The position numbers and the translations under genes are program-made. Source: a sulfur-oxidizing endosymbiont of Gigantopelta aegis (GTDB lineage Bacteria; Pseudomonadota; Gammaproteobacteria; GRL18). Taken from it: a stretch of DNA of 64,000 bases. This document shows, piece after piece, positions 60,611 through 64,000 of the stretch. The notes below the pieces were generated by a model. The model was not told where the DNA came from, did not search any database, and saw only the letters and a list, made by a program, of their open reading frames with translations. The stretch is taken from positions 3,673,778 through 3,737,777 of the forward strand of contig NZ_JAEHGE010000001.1 of NCBI RefSeq assembly GCF_016097415.1, in the 5' to 3' direction. Position 1 is the stretch's first letter; each line of letters begins with the position of its first letter.

Positions 60611-60952
60611 ATGTTATTGTTTTAAAGTTGATGAGTTAGGCTTGATTAAAAAACAGTACAACTGATAGGTGAAAATTAAAACCCCTGTCAGATTTGAGGA
60701 GGAAAGGAGTGTCGTATTTCAGTCATGTACTGAGCGGTTAAATAACCTAATAATAAAATAAAAGAAACTTGCCTAGTTGACCATTCGCAAAATCAATCAG
60801 ATAAAGACGATTCAAATATTTTTCATTATTAGACAATAACCAAGTAAAATAGTCAAATATATTTGTATGAAAATGAGTGATTTATTGGAAATTACTAATA
60901 TACTTATTTTTTTGCTAATAATTAGTATTTTAGCTTAAGGATTTAATAATTT
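60611..60952. other. Non-coding gap after the IS10-like element
   Basis: It begins with the 9-bp target duplicate ATGTTATTG. About 340 AT-rich bp follow with no gene seen. Confidence 0.5.
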
Positions 60953-61150
60953 TTATTGCTTATGTTGATAATCAAAATAACCACAATAACTGAAGGCAAA
61001 ACCGAACCAGGGATGATTAACGATGAATCTCATATTAAAATCATTGGGATTATTGTGACTGACATGTTCTTCAATAACAGATTTTCCTATTAAAACATGC
61101 AAGGGAATGGGTATTAATTTGTTGCCTATTTTAATAACATAGCCTTTATC
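60953..61150 (-). pseudogene. C-terminal remnant of a host gene cut by IS21
   Basis: Sixty-five codons remain: KGYVIKIGNKLIPIPLHVLI, then EEHVSHNNPNDFNMRFIVNH and PWFGFAFSYCGYFDYQHKQ before TAA. The pattern (small G-x-I-x-G strand, IP-x-PL, FNM-x-F, HPxFG, YxGxF) resembles the end of DUF4166 proteins. The rest was removed or lies beyond the IS21 copy. Confidence 0.4.
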
Positions 61151-61261
61151 TGACAGCGGTCTCGTGAATTTGTAAAGAGTTGGCCATTTGAAATTGTTTC
61201 GGCCAGATCACCTCAATGACTCCCAGATCAAGTCATGATCTGGGATTTGAATGACTTCCCT

Positions 61262-62088
61262 TTAACTTTCAATCTGATCTTTCATACGATAGCTTTTTCC
61301 TTCAATAACCACTGTCTGAGCATGATGCAGTAATCTATCCAGCAATGCTGAGGTCAATGTGCTGTCATTGTTAAAGATCTCTGGCCAGTCCTTAAAGGCA
61401 CGATTGGTGGTGATCACCGTTGAGCCCACTTCATAACGACCAGAGATGATTTGAAACAGCATATCGGCTCCATTCTTATCAATGGGTAAGTAGCCCAGTT
61501 CATCTAAAATGAGGATTTCAGGTTTAATGTATTTGCGCATTTCCAGTTTCAAACGACCCGATTTCTGTGCCACAATGAGTGAGTTAATGGCATCCACCGT
61601 ATTTGTAAACAAGACCCGTTTTCCATTGAGACAGGCATGATGACCTAAGGCGGTGGCCAGATGCGTTTTTCTAAGCCAACGCCACCCAGTAAAATAATAT
61701 TAGTGTGTTGCTTTAAAAACTGTAGCCGAAAGAGATCCTTGATCTGCAGTTGATTAATTTTCTTTGGCCAGTTCCAACTGAACTGCTGTAGTGTTTTCAC
61801 AAATGGGAATCGAGCCGTTTTCACTTTACGTTCAATTGCTCTTTCCTGTCGCCTATTATTTTCCAACTCAATTAACTGAGTCAGGTAATTAACATGAGAC
61901 CAACTGTCTTTATTAGCCTTTAAAGCCGTCTCTTCATAATGCTCGGCAATACCAGGCAACTTAAGGTATTTCAACTGTTCAAGTAGTCTTTCGACTTCTT
62001 TATCAGTGGGCATATCAAGCATCATTTGAATGGCTTCACTTTTCTTCTTTGTTTGATTGTTTTGTTTCAAACTGGATGGTTGAGTCAT
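61262..62088 (-). pseudogene. istB: IstB (copy 2), frameshifted
   Basis: One C lost near 61670 breaks the frame within Walker A (GGVGL then EKRIW). The rest, including PEILILDELGYLPIDKNGAD, continues from 61612. Copy 1 is intact. Confidence 0.9.
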
Positions 62089-63559
62089 AAGTTGTTCCTT
62101 TGATTTCTTTAGGTTGATAAATATTGATGTCGGGTTTTTCTAACGTAATGTCGAGTAAGTCTTCACTGCGGGTTAAATGCAAAGCACCTGCTTCGGGTAA
62201 TTTGTTGAGTCGCTGTTCCAATAAATTGGCCACATACTCACTACTGAAGGCTTCAAAGACAAAGGCATCCAGCATGGCTCGTTCAGTGGCTTCAATGCCA
62301 TAGATTTCACTGAGGCCAACAATCTTTCGCACATGAACTTTAGGGTTTAAACGCTTCTGAGCCAGCTTTTGATAGTAATCACTGGCACGAGGTGACAGTG
62401 CAATAAAGCGTTGAAACAGTTTTTGATCTTCTGAACGTCTGCGCTGGGCTAGCAATTCTTTGGGATGGTCCGGATCTTCAAAATCACGATGGCGCTCAAA
62501 GCTGCGAATGTGTCGGGCAATGAGTTTTTCCTGATCATAAACACAAAGTCGCTCGGGATAGATTTTTAAGGTCAGAGACTGGCTGGCATATTCTGCGGGC
62601 ACTGAATAGCGGTTAGAATCCAGACTGATGCGAAACAGTTTGGTCGAGCGGACGGTTTCAATCCGTGCAATGTCATATCGGTTAATGGGCAAAGAGCGCA
62701 TGGCCTGCACATCTTCAGGCAAACAATCCACTGGCTTTTTTCGGGTTTCGCCATGGATGCGCACATTAGCAATGTCAGCCATCCAGATTTTAATGGCTGG
62801 ATTCAAGATCTCAAACTGAGTCAACTCCAGGCCATTGAGGAAGTTTTTTTGACATAACCCACCCCGTTTTCAACCCGACCTTTTCATTGCCCTTACGAAC
62901 GCCACAGGCTTTAATTCTAAAATCATAATGATGTGCAAAGTCTAAGTATTTAGGGTTAAAAACAATATCTTCTCCTGCAGGGCGAGAGAGAACGCCCGTC
63001 TTCAAATTATCAATCATGACTTTTTCCGGCACGGCACCAAAGAACTCAAAAGCATGTTGATGACAGGCCAGAAAGTGTTCCATGCTTTGTGATAAAGTGA
63101 ATTCTACGTACATCATTCTGGAATGGCATAACACCATCACAAAGAAGTTCAGCTTGCGAGTGGTTTCACCCACTTGAATGGTTTTGTACAGGCCCCAGTC
63201 AACCTGAGCAGCTTCACCTGGTGCAAAGGCTAAGGTTAAAAAGCGGGCTTTCGTTTGGGTCGAACCTGATGAACATAACGTTTGACCACAGAGTAGCTCC
63301 CGTCATAACCCTCCTCCTGTACTCGTTGAAAGAGCTGAGTCGCCGTATAAGCATGCTTTTCCAGCAAACTGACAATATCATCCTTATAGGGATCGAGTTT
63401 GCTGTTTTGTGCTGCCGGTTTCCGTGGTCGATAATGTTTTTCCTGTAGCCAGCTCTCTACTGTGCGGTGATCTAGATCCATCTTTTGTGCAATCTGACCT
63501 ACGTTCAGCTTATCCTGTTGATACTGTTTCATACGGCACCAGGCTTCATAATCAATCAT
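62036..63559 (-). pseudogene. istA: IstA (copy 2), frameshifted
   Basis: Single-base losses near 63240 and 62882 and the shared A7 shift near 62850 split it. The C-terminal 262 codons (62036-62824) are uninterrupted here, including the KVHVRKIVGLSEIYGIEATE region that is broken in copy 1. Confidence 0.88.
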
Positions 63560-63950
63560 GATGGCCTCCAGCATTTAATTGTTTGAGTATTTGTTTTATG
63601 TGGACAGGTGAAGATGAGGTTTGTCTAACGGGGTCAGATTTGGCTGATGGGGATAAAGATAGGACTTGATACAAAGGATGTTTATAAGTGATTAGTTTGG
63701 CCTGAATGAGTTCTGTTCGTGCCTGAGTGAACTTTAATGTCCCTATATTCAACTGTTTCATTAAGCTCGGTTGTGAGTAATAACTCAGCCCATTTTGATC
63801 GGCAACGGTAAGTAAAAATAAATAAAATGCCATTGATTCACAAGAGCAAGACTCAAAGTGGCCATCACGAACCAGGCGGTGATCGATCCAACTGAACTGA
63901 GAGGGGATTTGACGTAATTGCCCTGGATTGGGCATAGGATGCTCGGTCAT
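63552..63950 (-). CDS. IS21 passenger winged-helix-like protein (copy 2)
   Basis: A 132-residue protein identical in sequence to 31048-31446. AAGGAG lies directly upstream of ATG 63950. Confidence 0.7.
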   Translation of the reverse strand: MTEHPMPNPGQLRQIPSQFSWIDHRLVRDGHFESCSCESMAFYLFLLTVADQNGLSYYSQPSLMKQLNIGTLKFTQARTELIQAKLITYKHPLYQVLSLSPSAKSDPVRQTSSSPVHIKQILKQLNAGGHHD

Positions 63951-64000
63951 TGTTTTCTCCTTGTTTTAGGTGAGTGTTGAGTAAAAGATCCTCGCCTAAT

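Larger units (their letters stand above)
61151..64000 (-). mobile_element. IS21-family element with passenger genes (copy 2, cut by window end)
   Basis: Starts with TGACAGCGGTCTCGTGAA and is almost identical to 28646-32126 in the same orientation. Differences are mainly single-base losses in homopolymers. The right end is beyond the window. Confidence 0.92.

Overview
This AT-rich chromosomal window most likely comes from a sulfur-oxidising gammaproteobacterium. The block smpB / ratA-rnfH / bamE / fur / recN / nadK / hrcA-grpE-dnaK-dnaJ / dapB, with tmRNA upstream, is the classic gammaproteobacterial neighbourhood. Two secreted Gly/Asn/Tyr-rich proteins look like sulfur-globule envelope proteins. 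A DsrS-like protein, a siroheme synthase (CysG, cofactor source for reverse-type Dsr sulfite reductase), a glutaredoxin and a Tat-exported DsrE-like protein support a Dsr-type sulfur metabolism. The species cannot be named from the sequence.

Layout. 1-2.3 kb: the end of an IS10-like element, a secreted spondin-domain protein, a sulfur-globule-like protein (minus strand) and tmRNA. 2.5-8 kb: decayed IS66-, IS21- and ISKra4-type transposons. 8.3-11.4 kb: a REP-type Y1 transposase, a small monooxygenase, a broken conserved gene capped by a 178-bp MITE, and a second sulfur-globule-like gene. 11.4-25.2 kb: the housekeeping and heat-shock block with two good sigma-32 promoter matches. 25.4-27.4 kb: a frameshifted secreted fibronectin-III-like gene and a repeat-rich secreted protein with a C-terminal Peptidase_S74-type domain. 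27.4-46.9 kb: a transposon graveyard with nested elements whose target duplications can be read directly (IS21 in IS66 in IS630; IS66 in IS3 next to a truncated IS30; a separate IS66; two further IS3 copies). 47.1-57.7 kb: an intact metabolic island (conserved hypotheticals, TrpD2-like protein, Sel1 protein, MoxR ATPase, metallopeptidase/VWA protein, DsrS, GrxC, CysG) carrying two more MITE copies. 57.7-64 kb: an IS10-like element interrupted by IS3, a gene remnant, and a second copy of the IS21 element running off the window.

How it fits together. HrcA, GrpE, DnaK and DnaJ form the heat-shock chaperone set. SmpB and tmRNA, usually neighbours, are separated here by about 9 kb of insertions. 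The MoxR-VWA-DsrS-GrxC-CysG run is the most interesting intact locus: an AAA+ ATPase with its VWA partner beside proteins tied to sulfite-reductase function suggests a maturation or remodelling role for the sulfur-oxidation machinery (inference). The 178-bp MITE, three copies of identical length with near-perfect inverted ends, is the clearest possibly undescribed mobile unit.
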